From an uncultured Allomuricauda sp. (GTDB lineage Bacteria; Bacteroidota; Bacteroidia; Flavobacteriales; Flavobacteriaceae): a stretch of DNA of 64,000 nucleotides. The stretch covers positions 248,001 through 312,000 of the forward strand of contig NZ_CANMUU010000002.1 of NCBI RefSeq assembly GCF_947501165.1, in the 5' to 3' direction. Positions 56,191 through 64,000 of this stretch are shown in pieces (the stretch's first letter is position 1; every line of letters starts with the position of its first letter). The position numbers were made by a program, and so were the translations under genes. The notes under the pieces are model-generated. The model ran no database searches. It was not told where the DNA came from and saw only the letters and a list, made by a program, of their open reading frames with translations.

Positions 56191-57638
56191 TGCTGTTTAA
56201 CTCACTTGAATTTTTTGTTTTTCTACCAGTAGTTTTTTTTATCTACTGGTTTGTGACTTTTAAGTCAGTTCAGATTCAAAATACATATATTGTTCTCGCG
56301 AGTTATGTTTTTTATGGGTGGTGGGATTGGCGATTCCTTGCGTTAATCGTAATTAGTACTATTGTAGACTATAGTATAGCTACAAATCTTAATAGGGAAC
56401 AAGGCCAACGAAAACGGAAATTACTTCTTTGGGCTAGTGTTGTTGTGAATATTGGGCTTTTGGGTTTTTTCAAATACTATAATTTTTTTACAGAAAGTTT
56501 CGCAAGTGCCTTTTCTTTTTTTGGTAAAACGGTTAGTAGTGGTTCACTTGATATAATATTACCTGTTGGGATTAGCTTTTACACCTTTCAGACACTTAGC
56601 TATACGATTGATGTTTATAACAGAAAACTTGAACCAACCAAGAGTTTTGTTGGTTTTGCCGCATTCGTATGTTTTTTTCCTCAGCTGGTAGCAGGACCCA
56701 TAGAACGGGCAACCAATTTACTCCCTCAAATACTAAAAAAAAGAAAATTCAATTATGAACAGGCAAGTAGCGGTTTGAAATTAATGGTTTGGGGACTTTT
56801 TAAAAAAGTTGCTATTGCTGATTCCTTAGCTCCAATGGTGGATGACATTTTCGCAAATGCGGGCACTTACCCCTCCAGCACTTTGTTATTAGGAGCTATT
56901 TTCTTTGGATTTCAAATTTATGGGGATTTTTCAGGTTATTCAGATATTGCTATTGGGACATCCAAGCTTTTTGGTATTGAATTGATGTCAAATTTTAAGT
57001 TTCCTTATTTCTCAAGAAACATTGCCGAATTCTGGCGCAGATGGCATATCTCCTTATCCACATGGTTTAGAGATTATATTTATATCCCCTTAGGAGGATC
57101 CAGGAGCAAAATGAAAACGGTAATTCGTAACATTTTACTGGTATTCATAATTAGTGGTTTTTGGCATGGCGCCAATTGGACATTTATTGTATGGGGTGGA
57201 GTTCACTCATTGCTGTTTATCCCACTTTTGATAAGAGGTCAAAACAGGAAGTATTTAGAATCATTTGTTTGGAAAGGATTTCATAAATCTGTATTTCAAC
57301 AATTATTGGGAATACTGGCAACTTTCGTCCTTGTAACGTTGTCTTGGGTGTTTTTTAGGGCTGAATCTCTAGCACAGGCTGTTGTTTATTTCAAAAGAAT
57401 GTTTTTTAACATGTCCTTTCAGTTTTATAGTCATCCTCAAGGATATAGATTGATTGACTATTTCATTCTTTTGGCTCTTTTTGTTTTATATGAATACATA
57501 ATCCGGAAAGATGAAAGAAATCCATATAAGTTTAAATCCAAATCAGTAAGGTTTGTTTTGTATACACTAACAATTTTTGGAATCATCCTGTTTTATGATA
57601 GTGGAATAGACAGATCCTTTATTTACTTTCAATTTTAG
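56190..57638 (+). CDS. MBOAT acyltransferase 2 (AlgI-like)
   Basis: A 482-residue paralogue of the preceding MBOAT. All core motifs are present: YVFYGWWDWRFLAL, LVAGPIERATNLLPQI, FWRRWHISLSTWFRDYIYIPLGGSR and SGFWHGANWTFIVWG with H326 at the same number. It differs most in loops (GGSRSKMKT instead of GGSRGGT) and at the C-terminus, ending in SFIYFQF. It is more distant from copies 1 and 3 by eye than they are from each other. SGNH 2 starts four bases after its stop. Confidence 0.93.
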   Translation: MLFNSLEFFVFLPVVFFIYWFVTFKSVQIQNTYIVLASYVFYGWWDWRFLALIVISTIVDYSIATNLNREQGQRKRKLLLWASVVVNIGLLGFFKYYNFFTESFASAFSFFGKTVSSGSLDIILPVGISFYTFQTLSYTIDVYNRKLEPTKSFVGFAAFVCFFPQLVAGPIERATNLLPQILKKRKFNYEQASSGLKLMVWGLFKKVAIADSLAPMVDDIFANAGTYPSSTLLLGAIFFGFQIYGDFSGYSDIAIGTSKLFGIELMSNFKFPYFSRNIAEFWRRWHISLSTWFRDYIYIPLGGSRSKMKTVIRNILLVFIISGFWHGANWTFIVWGGVHSLLFIPLLIRGQNRKYLESFVWKGFHKSVFQQLLGILATFVLVTLSWVFFRAESLAQAVVYFKRMFFNMSFQFYSHPQGYRLIDYFILLALFVLYEYIIRKDERNPYKFKSKSVRFVLYTLTIFGIILFYDSGIDRSFIYFQF

Positions 57639-57642
57639 ATGG

Positions 57643-58587
57643 ATGTTTAGGTTTATCAAGAAAATAGTAGTTTATGTGGCTTTAATCTTCTTAGTTCTAG
57701 AGTTGATGGTTAGGGTTTTTCATTTATACAATGATATGCCCGAGTGGTATTTGGCAGAGGATAAGACGTATAAACGAGTTCCGGGTCAAGAAGGGTTTGC
57801 TGTCTTCGGGAACAGAAAACAAAAAACCTCTCCATATCGAATAAATCAAGCAGGCTATAATTCTTTTAGGGAGTTTAATCCTACGGAGGAAGGAATTGAA
57901 ATTGCCATTTTAGGCGATTCTTTTATAGAAGGACTGCATCAGGATTATAGAAATTCTATTGGAAAAAAGATTGAAAGACAACTAGAAAACCTTCAAGTTT
58001 ATGAATACGGACATTCAAATTTTGACTTGGCAGACCAAATGTTTCTAGTTCATGAGAACAAAGATGTCTTTTCTAAAATAGATTTCATCATTTTTGAGTT
58101 CAAGTATGATGATGACTTAGTACGGGGAGAGTACAAGATTGAAAACAGAAAGGTTGTATTTCCTTTATTGAGATATTCAAAGCTATTGACTTATTTTTTG
58201 GATATTGGAATGATTGATTCCATTAAAAAGGTACTCAGAAATTTTAATATCGGACAAACTCCTCGAACTGTTGATGAGATCAATAAAAAAGTTATTTTTT
58301 TGAACAATTTTGAAAAGTTGGTGCAGCTTTATGGTTTGGATAAAACTAAGACAGCGTTTTTATTGGATAGCAGAAATACACACACAGATTTCCTAAAAGT
58401 GCTGGGCAATAGAAATGTAAAAATTATTGACTATGGTCCATCATTTGAAAAATCCAAAGATGTTCCTACAACTTTAATATACGACAGACATTGGAATAAC
58501 AATGGAAGAGAGATAATAGCTTCTCAAGTTATTGACTTTCTAAACAGCTTGGAATCCAATAGCAGTTTTTCAAAAGAATCAAATTAA
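57643..58587 (+). CDS. Membrane-anchored SGNH-hydrolase-like protein 2
   Basis: A 314-residue protein with an N-terminal membrane helix (IVVYVALIFLVLELMVRVFHL) and an SGNH fold: S93 in ILGDSFIEGL, and D281/H283 in IYDRHWNNNGREIIA. The sequence outside the motifs is quite different from SGNH 1, so it may use another acyl group or acceptor. It starts four bases after MBOAT 2. The polysaccharide deacetylase gene follows 12 bases later. Confidence 0.83.
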   Translation: MFRFIKKIVVYVALIFLVLELMVRVFHLYNDMPEWYLAEDKTYKRVPGQEGFAVFGNRKQKTSPYRINQAGYNSFREFNPTEEGIEIAILGDSFIEGLHQDYRNSIGKKIERQLENLQVYEYGHSNFDLADQMFLVHENKDVFSKIDFIIFEFKYDDDLVRGEYKIENRKVVFPLLRYSKLLTYFLDIGMIDSIKKVLRNFNIGQTPRTVDEINKKVIFLNNFEKLVQLYGLDKTKTAFLLDSRNTHTDFLKVLGNRNVKIIDYGPSFEKSKDVPTTLIYDRHWNNNGREIIASQVIDFLNSLESNSSFSKESN

Positions 58588-58599
58588 TCTAAAGATATT

Positions 58600-59595
58600 A
58601 TGCAGACTAATTGCGGTAAACTTGTAATCTCCCTCGACTTTGAACTTTTCTGGGGAGTAAGAGACAAAAGATCATTAGATACCTATGGTCAGAACCTATT
58701 AAATGTACATAAGGTGTTACCGGTGATGCTGGATAAATTTAATGACTTTGGAGTAAAGGCAACTTTTGCCACGGTAGGATTTCTTTTTGCTTCGAATTGG
58801 GATGAACTTATGGAGTATTTGCCAAAAAACACACCCAAGTACCTTGAAGAAAATCTATCTCCTTACCCTTCTTTGGAGGATTTAAATACTTTGAAAACCA
58901 ATACCGATAAAAGGTTTTTTTTCGCTCAAAATTGGATTCAAAGTCTGGCGGATGAAGGCATTCATGAAATAGGCACTCATACTTTTTCCCATTATTATTG
59001 TTTGGAAGAAGGTCAAGACAAATTAGCTTTTAAAGATGATTTACAAGCTGCTATTAAAATTGCGAGTGACATGGGCTTGAATACCAAGTCAATTGTTTTT
59101 CCAAGGAATCAAGTCAATCAAGAGTATTTGGAGCTTTGTTTACAGCACGGGATTACATCCTATAGAGGAACAGAAAAAATATGGTTTAATAGAGCAGAAT
59201 CTGAATTGAAAACTAGCCTTATTAAAAGAATTTTTCGAACCCTTGACTGTTACTTCAATTTATCAGGACACAATACATTTGCAATAGAACCTAGCCAACA
59301 ACAACGAGTTGTGAACATCCCCTCGAGTCGTTTTCTTAGACCCTACAATAAAAGATTTAAAGCTCTAGAATCGTTTAAACTAAATAGAATCAAGCGCAGC
59401 ATGACACACGCAGCGAAAAATAATGAGCTTTTTCATTTATGGTGGCATCCTCATAACTATGGTTCGAATCTTGAAGAGAACTTTGCCTTTTTGGATGATA
59501 TATTGAAGCACTTTTCCCATTTGGAAAAGGAATATGGTTTTAAAAGCTACACCATGAGTCAAGCGGCAGAAGAGTCTTTTAGCAAGACGGTGTAA
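58600..59595 (+). CDS. Polysaccharide deacetylase (CE4-like)
   Basis: A 331-residue NodB/CE4-like protein without a signal peptide. The first metal/catalytic motif reads SLDFELFWG (D13, E15), a variant of the usual TFDD, and the second HTFSH (H127, H131) is intact. Other family strands are VKATFATVGFLF, IVFPRNQVNQEYL and LFHLWWHPHNYG. The lack of a signal suggests it acts on a cytoplasmic lipid-linked sugar or nucleotide sugar rather than on exported polymer. It lies between MBOAT/SGNH pairs 2 and 3. Confidence 0.85.
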   Translation: MQTNCGKLVISLDFELFWGVRDKRSLDTYGQNLLNVHKVLPVMLDKFNDFGVKATFATVGFLFASNWDELMEYLPKNTPKYLEENLSPYPSLEDLNTLKTNTDKRFFFAQNWIQSLADEGIHEIGTHTFSHYYCLEEGQDKLAFKDDLQAAIKIASDMGLNTKSIVFPRNQVNQEYLELCLQHGITSYRGTEKIWFNRAESELKTSLIKRIFRTLDCYFNLSGHNTFAIEPSQQQRVVNIPSSRFLRPYNKRFKALESFKLNRIKRSMTHAAKNNELFHLWWHPHNYGSNLEENFAFLDDILKHFSHLEKEYGFKSYTMSQAAEESFSKTV

Positions 59596-59680
59596 AAACT
59601 AACTACTTTGCAACTTTTTTTAAATATCTAATCAACAAAATTACCTAGCAAAGTTCGGGACCCACTTAAAAGAAACAAAA

Positions 59681-61135
59681 ATGCTCTTTAATTCAATTGA
59701 TTTTGCAGTTTTTTTACCAATAGTTTTTCTGCTATACTGGTTTGTGACCCATAAGAATATAAAGTATCAAAACCTGTTGATACTTGTTGCAAGTTATGTT
59801 TTTTATGGATGGTGGGATTGGAGGTTTTTATCGCTGATTGCCTTTAGTACGCTTATAGATTTCAGTATAGGGAGAAAACTTGAAATTGAGAAAAAACAGA
59901 TTAGTAGAAAATTTCTGTTATGGACCAGTATTGTTGTTAATCTTGGTTTTTTGGGCTTTTTCAAATACTATAATTTTTTCTTGGAAAACTTCATTACGGC
60001 CTTTTCTTTTTTTGGATATGAGTTAAGGGCTAGCAGTTTGAATATTATTCTTCCAGTAGGGATTAGTTTTTATACATTCCAAACTTTAAGCTATACCATT
60101 GACGTTTATAAAGGAAAAATAAAGCCAACTAAGGATATTATTGCTTTTGGGGCATTTGTTAGTTTTTTCCCCCAGTTGGTAGCGGGTCCTATTGAACGTG
60201 CAACCAATTTATTACCACAGTTTTATGTAAAAAGAAAGTTTACCTATGCTCGAGCAGTGGATGGTATGCGTCAAATTTTATGGGGTTTGTTTAAGAAAAT
60301 TGTTATAGCTGATAACTGTGCTGAATTCGCAAATCAGATTTTCAATAGTTCTGCAGACATGAATTCAAGCACCTTAATTTTAGGAGCAATTTTCTTCACT
60401 TTTCAAATTTACGGCGATTTTTCTGGCTATTCCGATATTGCGATTGGAACTGCAAGGATTTTTGGCTTTGATTTAATGCGGAATTTTGCATTTCCATATT
60501 TTTCCAGGGATATCGCTGAATTTTGGCGACGTTGGCATATCTCTCTTTCTACTTGGTTTAGAGACTATCTTTATATTCCATTAGGAGGTAGTAGGGGAGG
60601 TACTTGGCTTAAATTGAGAAACACGTTTGTGATTTTTTTGGTTAGTGGTTTTTGGCACGGTGCAAATTGGACCTTTATTGTATGGGGAGCCTTAAATGCA
60701 ATATACTTCTTGCCACTTTTGCTCACAAATAGGAACAGAAGCAATCTTGGTACTATTGGCGAGGGTAAATATTTCCCTTCGTTTAGAGAGTTTGCATCAA
60801 TGCTTACTACATTTGTATTAACGGTTTTTGCCTGGATTTTTTTTAGAGCGCAAAGTATTGAGCATGCCTTTCAATACATTCAAGGGATATTCACATCTTC
60901 TTTGATTGAAATGCCTACCATGGATATCAGTATCCAGCTATTAAGTACATGCTTTTTTATTGGTGTTCTTTTATTCATTGAATGGGTAAATAGAGAAAAG
61001 GAGTTTGCTCTGGAACTCAATAATTCTAATCTTCTTTCGCAATCACTAAAGAGAAGGGCGCTATATGTGTTTCTTATTTTTTCAATTTTAATCTTTGGTG
61101 GGGGGAAACAAGACTTTATATATTTCCAATTTTAA
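59681..61135 (+). CDS. MBOAT acyltransferase 3 (AlgI-like)
   Basis: A 484-residue third paralogue with YVFYGWWDWRFLSL, LVAGPIERATNLLPQF, FWRRWHISLSTWFRDYLYIPLGGSRGG and SGFWHGANWTFIVWG (H326). It ends GGGKQDFIYFQF. Its many shared residues with copy 1 (for example VDGMRQILWGLFKKIVIADNCA versus VDGLRQVAWGLFKKIVIADNCA, split here only for comparison) suggest these two are closest. It starts after an 85-base gap from the deacetylase gene, larger than the other gaps, so it may have its own promoter. SGNH 3 follows 11 bases after its stop. Confidence 0.93.
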   Translation: MLFNSIDFAVFLPIVFLLYWFVTHKNIKYQNLLILVASYVFYGWWDWRFLSLIAFSTLIDFSIGRKLEIEKKQISRKFLLWTSIVVNLGFLGFFKYYNFFLENFITAFSFFGYELRASSLNIILPVGISFYTFQTLSYTIDVYKGKIKPTKDIIAFGAFVSFFPQLVAGPIERATNLLPQFYVKRKFTYARAVDGMRQILWGLFKKIVIADNCAEFANQIFNSSADMNSSTLILGAIFFTFQIYGDFSGYSDIAIGTARIFGFDLMRNFAFPYFSRDIAEFWRRWHISLSTWFRDYLYIPLGGSRGGTWLKLRNTFVIFLVSGFWHGANWTFIVWGALNAIYFLPLLLTNRNRSNLGTIGEGKYFPSFREFASMLTTFVLTVFAWIFFRAQSIEHAFQYIQGIFTSSLIEMPTMDISIQLLSTCFFIGVLLFIEWVNREKEFALELNNSNLLSQSLKRRALYVFLIFSILIFGGGKQDFIYFQF

Positions 61136-61146
61136 ACCTTTCTGAG

Positions 61147-62022
61147 ATGAGGAGATTTTTTCAAAAACTTGGTTTGCAATTACTTATAGTCGTGTTCTCA
61201 TTACTGGCGTTAACAGGTGTCAATAAAGTGATATTTAATTGGTCTAGTACGTTTGAGCTTGATAAAAATGTGAATAAGGTAGTTTTGGGCGACTCCCATT
61301 CCCGTTATTCATTCAATGACAAAATCATCAGTAACAGTCATAATTTATCGGCAAGCGCCGATTCGTATTTCTATAGTTATCTGAAATTGAAAAAAATAAA
61401 AAAGGAAAATCCTCAGATAGATACGGTTTTCCTTTCATTTTCGCAGCACAACGTCCATAAGTTTATCGAGGAAACTTGGCTTTTTGATGATGCACATTTG
61501 GGAAGTCGGCTTAGAATTTATTTTCCGTTTTTAGGGCAAGACGATTTTGCATTTCTTTTTAAAGAAAAACCAAAAAAAATGCTTTCAGGTATGTTTTCCC
61601 AAGCTCTTTTTCCTGTTTTTGTACTTAGGGGATTGGACAGTTTTGGAGGATATGAAAAACTGGATTATACTATTTTAGATAAAGAATTGGAAAAACTACG
61701 GAATGAAGGTAGGGTAGAGTATGATAGCTTTTTAGAATCACCCGTTGAAAAAAAGTACCTACAACAAATAGTGAATTTTTGTAGAGATAATGATTTGGAA
61801 CTCATATTGGTTAATCCTCCTATACATAATTCATTGCACGATAAGCAGGATGGGATGTATGGCTTTTATGAGAAATATTTTTCGTCTGTTCCATTTTATG
61901 ATTTTTCCAAAATGGATATGGAAGATGGCTATTTTGTAGACCTAGTCCATCTATCTCCTACAGGAGCCGACTACTTTTCTACCTTGTTTGAAAGCGGGGA
62001 GTTATTAAAATTTAAGTATTAA
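61147..62022 (+). CDS. Membrane-anchored SGNH-hydrolase-like protein 3
   Basis: A 291-residue protein with an N-terminal helix (LGLQLLIVVFSLLALTGV). The SGNH nucleophile is S50 in VVLGDSHSRYSF, and the end motif is D265-LV-H268 (VDLVHLSPTGADYF), a DxxH pair instead of the DxHW of copies 1 and 2. The GDSH rather than GDSF block also differs. It is therefore a different SGNH subgroup, though its position after an MBOAT gene is the same. A SGNH transferase or esterase on the polymer is likely. Confidence 0.8.
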   Translation: MRRFFQKLGLQLLIVVFSLLALTGVNKVIFNWSSTFELDKNVNKVVLGDSHSRYSFNDKIISNSHNLSASADSYFYSYLKLKKIKKENPQIDTVFLSFSQHNVHKFIEETWLFDDAHLGSRLRIYFPFLGQDDFAFLFKEKPKKMLSGMFSQALFPVFVLRGLDSFGGYEKLDYTILDKELEKLRNEGRVEYDSFLESPVEKKYLQQIVNFCRDNDLELILVNPPIHNSLHDKQDGMYGFYEKYFSSVPFYDFSKMDMEDGYFVDLVHLSPTGADYFSTLFESGELLKFKY

Positions 62023-62094
62023 TCCAATCCCACTTTTTACGGGAAAAACAGTTTAATTACTTTGTCGGCTTTTTAAACTTAAAAAAGACTTGTT

Positions 62095-62886
62095 TTACGG
62101 ATATAGTTGATTCTTTCTTAGTTTTTGGTGATTTAATAGAATCTTACAAAATTGATAGATGGTTGGAGTGGTGTATTTTGTTCCATTTTCTTGTTTCTTT
62201 TTCTTTGATACGAAATCGTCAAAATTCTGTAGTACTAATTTGAGTTTTTCAGCAGATTCCAGCCATACTTTTGCATATGTGCCAGCAACGGTATCTTCAA
62301 GTGTTTTTTGAAATGTAATAGGGACCTTCTCGCACAATAGAATATCTCCTGTGTCTATATGTTTATCAATCTGATGAATTGTATATCCGGTATTTGAAGA
62401 AAGATTATAAAGCTGCCATACCACGCCAATGGCATTTTGATATTGAGGGAGCTCCTCGTAATGTAAGTTTATCATTCCTTTTTGAGGAACATTATAGATT
62501 TTCCTTCCTATATAGGGATTGCCTAAACTAACCCCAAGCAAAGCCTCAGATTTTTTAAACAATTCCACAGTTTTGTTTGAATTGATATAAGGTACCTCTT
62601 CAAATGGAACACCGTGTTTTTCACAAATTGAATGAATTGGAGCTATATCAAGATATTTAAATGTTTTGGTGGTATACCATTTTCTCATTCTAACACCATT
62701 TATAGCTCCGAGAATTCCAACTTTTCTAAGTTTCTGAAAGCGTCTTTTAAAGTATTTTTTTTTGTTAGGTATTTCCCCTAAACTAAGAACGACCATTTTA
62801 ATGTTTATGGAATCACTCTTTAGAATATGTTCTAGGTGAAGCGACGCACTGCCTATTCGGTTACTTGTAAGTATTACTACATCCAT
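62095..62886 (-). CDS. Formyltransferase-like protein (Fmt/ArnA-N type)
   Basis: A 263-residue protein with a formyltransferase fold. The catalytic Asn-His-Asp set is visible: GMINLHYEELPQYQNAIG (N and H) and GYTIHQIDKHIDTGDILL (D). The usual LPxYRG is LPQYQN here. It could transfer a formyl group from N10-formyl-tetrahydrofolate to an amino sugar, as in sugar N-formyltransferases, which suits the polysaccharide setting better than Met-tRNA formylation because the C-terminal tRNA domain of Fmt is missing. It is on the strand opposite to the acyltransferase genes. Confidence 0.8.
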   Translation of the reverse strand: MDVVILTSNRIGSASLHLEHILKSDSINIKMVVLSLGEIPNKKKYFKRRFQKLRKVGILGAINGVRMRKWYTTKTFKYLDIAPIHSICEKHGVPFEEVPYINSNKTVELFKKSEALLGVSLGNPYIGRKIYNVPQKGMINLHYEELPQYQNAIGVVWQLYNLSSNTGYTIHQIDKHIDTGDILLCEKVPITFQKTLEDTVAGTYAKVWLESAEKLKLVLQNFDDFVSKKKKQENGTKYTTPTIYQFCKILLNHQKLRKNQLYP

Positions 62887-63020
62887 AAGCTAGACCATTG
62901 TTCCATTATCTTTAGAAAGATTACATCAAATATAAATACAATCAGATATTGACTGTTATGCTATTTGGCCTCTCCGCATTTTAAAAACCAAAAGAAAATA
63001 CTTTAAGTAGTTTAAAGCTT

Positions 63021-64000
63021 CTACTCCATAGAGTCAATCGAAAAATTCAAGTAGAGGCTTTGTAAGTCTTCGGCACATTCTTTAATATCATACCCGCCTT
63101 GAGCAATGGCATTATTCATGTTTTCTTTTTTGTTGCTTACAAGACTCAAGGCAAGTTCTGCCCATTCTTTTTCAGAACTTTTTAAAGAAAGAAAATGCGC
63201 CAAGGGTGTAATCCCAACTTCCTTAGTAACTGTATCGGAAATTATAACATTTATTCCTGCGGCTTGGGCTTCCACTACGCTAACAGGTAAACCTTCATAA
63301 AGGGAGGGGAGGATAAACAAATCAATCGCTTGCAGGGTTTCGGGGATATCCGATCTATGTCCTAAAAAGATAACATCATTTTCTAATCCTAATTCATGTA
63401 CAAATGCTTTATTCTCTTCAACCAATGGCCCGTTACCAACAAGTAGTAGCTTTGAGTTGGGTTCAAGCTCAACGATTTCCTTGAAAACTTTGATTAAGAA
63501 ACGATGGTTTTTCACGTGACTAAACCTTCCAACATGTCCAAATACTAGCGAGTCGTGTACATTGAACTCTTTTTTCCTTTCTGCAGATTTATCTGGGTCA
63601 TAAACAAATGTGGAAGGGTTAATGGCGTTATTAACAACCTTTATTTTCTTTTTGTTTCCGAACAACCATCTTCCAGCTTTTTCCCCGCATGCAAAATAGT
63701 GCGTGGCATACCTGCCTGGTAATCGTAGTCTCCTAATGGAATGAAGAAACAAGTTTTTCAATTTCATCCCAGTACTAGAACTTCCTTTTAAGATGGAATG
63801 AGCGTCCAAAGAAGTATGACTGTGGGCTATTCTATACTTGCAGGTTTTTTTTGCATATTTTAAGGATAAAAAACTTCTTACATTCATATGGGCATGAATA
63901 ATGTTATATTCAGGATGGCACTTAAAAAAATGTTTAAGTGCCTTGATATGCCTTGATATGTACATTATTGATATTGGGGGTACCCGATGTACTTTCCCAC
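63021..64000 (-). CDS. GT4-type glycosyltransferase, 5' end outside window
   Basis: A GT4 family (GT-B) glycosyltransferase of at least 326 residues. The frame continues past the ATG at 63965 to the window end (reading KVHRVPPISI upstream of it), so the N-terminus is cut off. Visible are IIHAHMNVRSFLSL, GHVGRFSHVKNHRFL, KLLLVGNGPLVEEN, FLGHRSDIPETLQAIDLFILPSLYEGLPVSVVEAQAAG split by turns, with the E-x7-E donor site. Such enzymes add sugars to capsule, O-antigen or exopolysaccharide repeat units on the cytoplasmic face. It precedes the formyltransferase gene on the same strand and supports a polysaccharide biosynthesis locus continuing beyond the window. Confidence 0.88.
   Translation of the reverse strand, partial: GKVHRVPPISIMYISRHIKALKHFFKCHPEYNIIHAHMNVRSFLSLKYAKKTCKYRIAHSHTSLDAHSILKGSSSTGMKLKNLFLHSIRRLRLPGRYATHYFACGEKAGRWLFGNKKKIKVVNNAINPSTFVYDPDKSAERKKEFNVHDSLVFGHVGRFSHVKNHRFLIKVFKEIVELEPNSKLLLVGNGPLVEENKAFVHELGLENDVIFLGHRSDIPETLQAIDLFILPSLYEGLPVSVVEAQAAGINVIISDTVTKEVGITPLAHFLSLKSSEKEWAELALSLVSNKKENMNNAIAQGGYDIKECAEDLQSLYLNFSIDSME

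Overview
The window reads as chromosome of a marine member of the Flavobacteriaceae (Bacteroidota). The basis is an AT-rich sequence with almost no Shine-Dalgarno sites, a TAnnTTTG-type promoter element before pfkA, many short lipoprotein signals, a Y_Y_Y-type sensor-regulator, a BshA (bacillithiol) gene, a TamB/LptD/MlaD-like envelope set and a NagZ-beta-lactamase fusion. I see no rRNA, tRNA, intact insertion sequence, phage or CRISPR array. Nothing was searched against a database, so the genus is not assigned.

Region 1 (about 1.0-21.9 kb) is a beta-1,3-glucan (laminarin-type) utilisation locus. A sodium-solute symporter and a membrane-anchored sensor with a DNA-binding C-terminus come first. 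The first operon-like block encodes a TIM-barrel glycoside hydrolase fused to what looks like an outer-membrane beta-barrel, a glycan-binding-like lipoprotein, a GH16 endoglucanase lipoprotein and a long PKD/CBM-like lipoprotein, and it ends at a clear hairpin terminator. The second block encodes a GH3 beta-glucosidase, a GH17 lipoprotein, a GH30 lipoprotein, a GPH-type sugar carrier, an unknown two-helix membrane protein and a second GH17 without a signal peptide. Together these could cut beta-1,3 chains, remove beta-1,6 branches, import oligosaccharides and finish them in the periplasm and cytoplasm. No SusC/SusD pair is present.

Region 2 (22.0-29.6 kb) is housekeeping and small enzymes: a 5'(3')-nucleotidase, a secreted esterase and a VanX-like dipeptidase overlapping by ATGA, then a leftward block (tsaD, rsmE, DUF4159, AI-2E exporter family, PG_1098-type methyltransferase) interrupted by a rightward DUF1223 gene.

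Region 3 (29.6-52.1 kb) combines envelope biogenesis (TamB-like, LptD-like, amidase, MlaD-like, NagZ-beta-lactamase fusion, OmpA) with central metabolism: pfkA-gap-sugar kinase, preceded by a palindrome resembling a LacI-family operator. It also holds a two-gene Fe-S redox module and bshA.

Region 4 (52.1-64.0 kb) is a surface-polysaccharide modification cluster: a NodU-type carbamoyltransferase, then three MBOAT acyltransferase genes each followed by an SGNH-hydrolase-like membrane-anchored protein, a polysaccharide deacetylase between the second and third pairs, and on the opposite strand a formyltransferase-like gene and a glycosyltransferase cut by the window edge. Carbamoylation, three acylation modules, deacetylation and formylation next to a glycosyltransferase suggest a heavily decorated exopolysaccharide, capsule or O-antigen.
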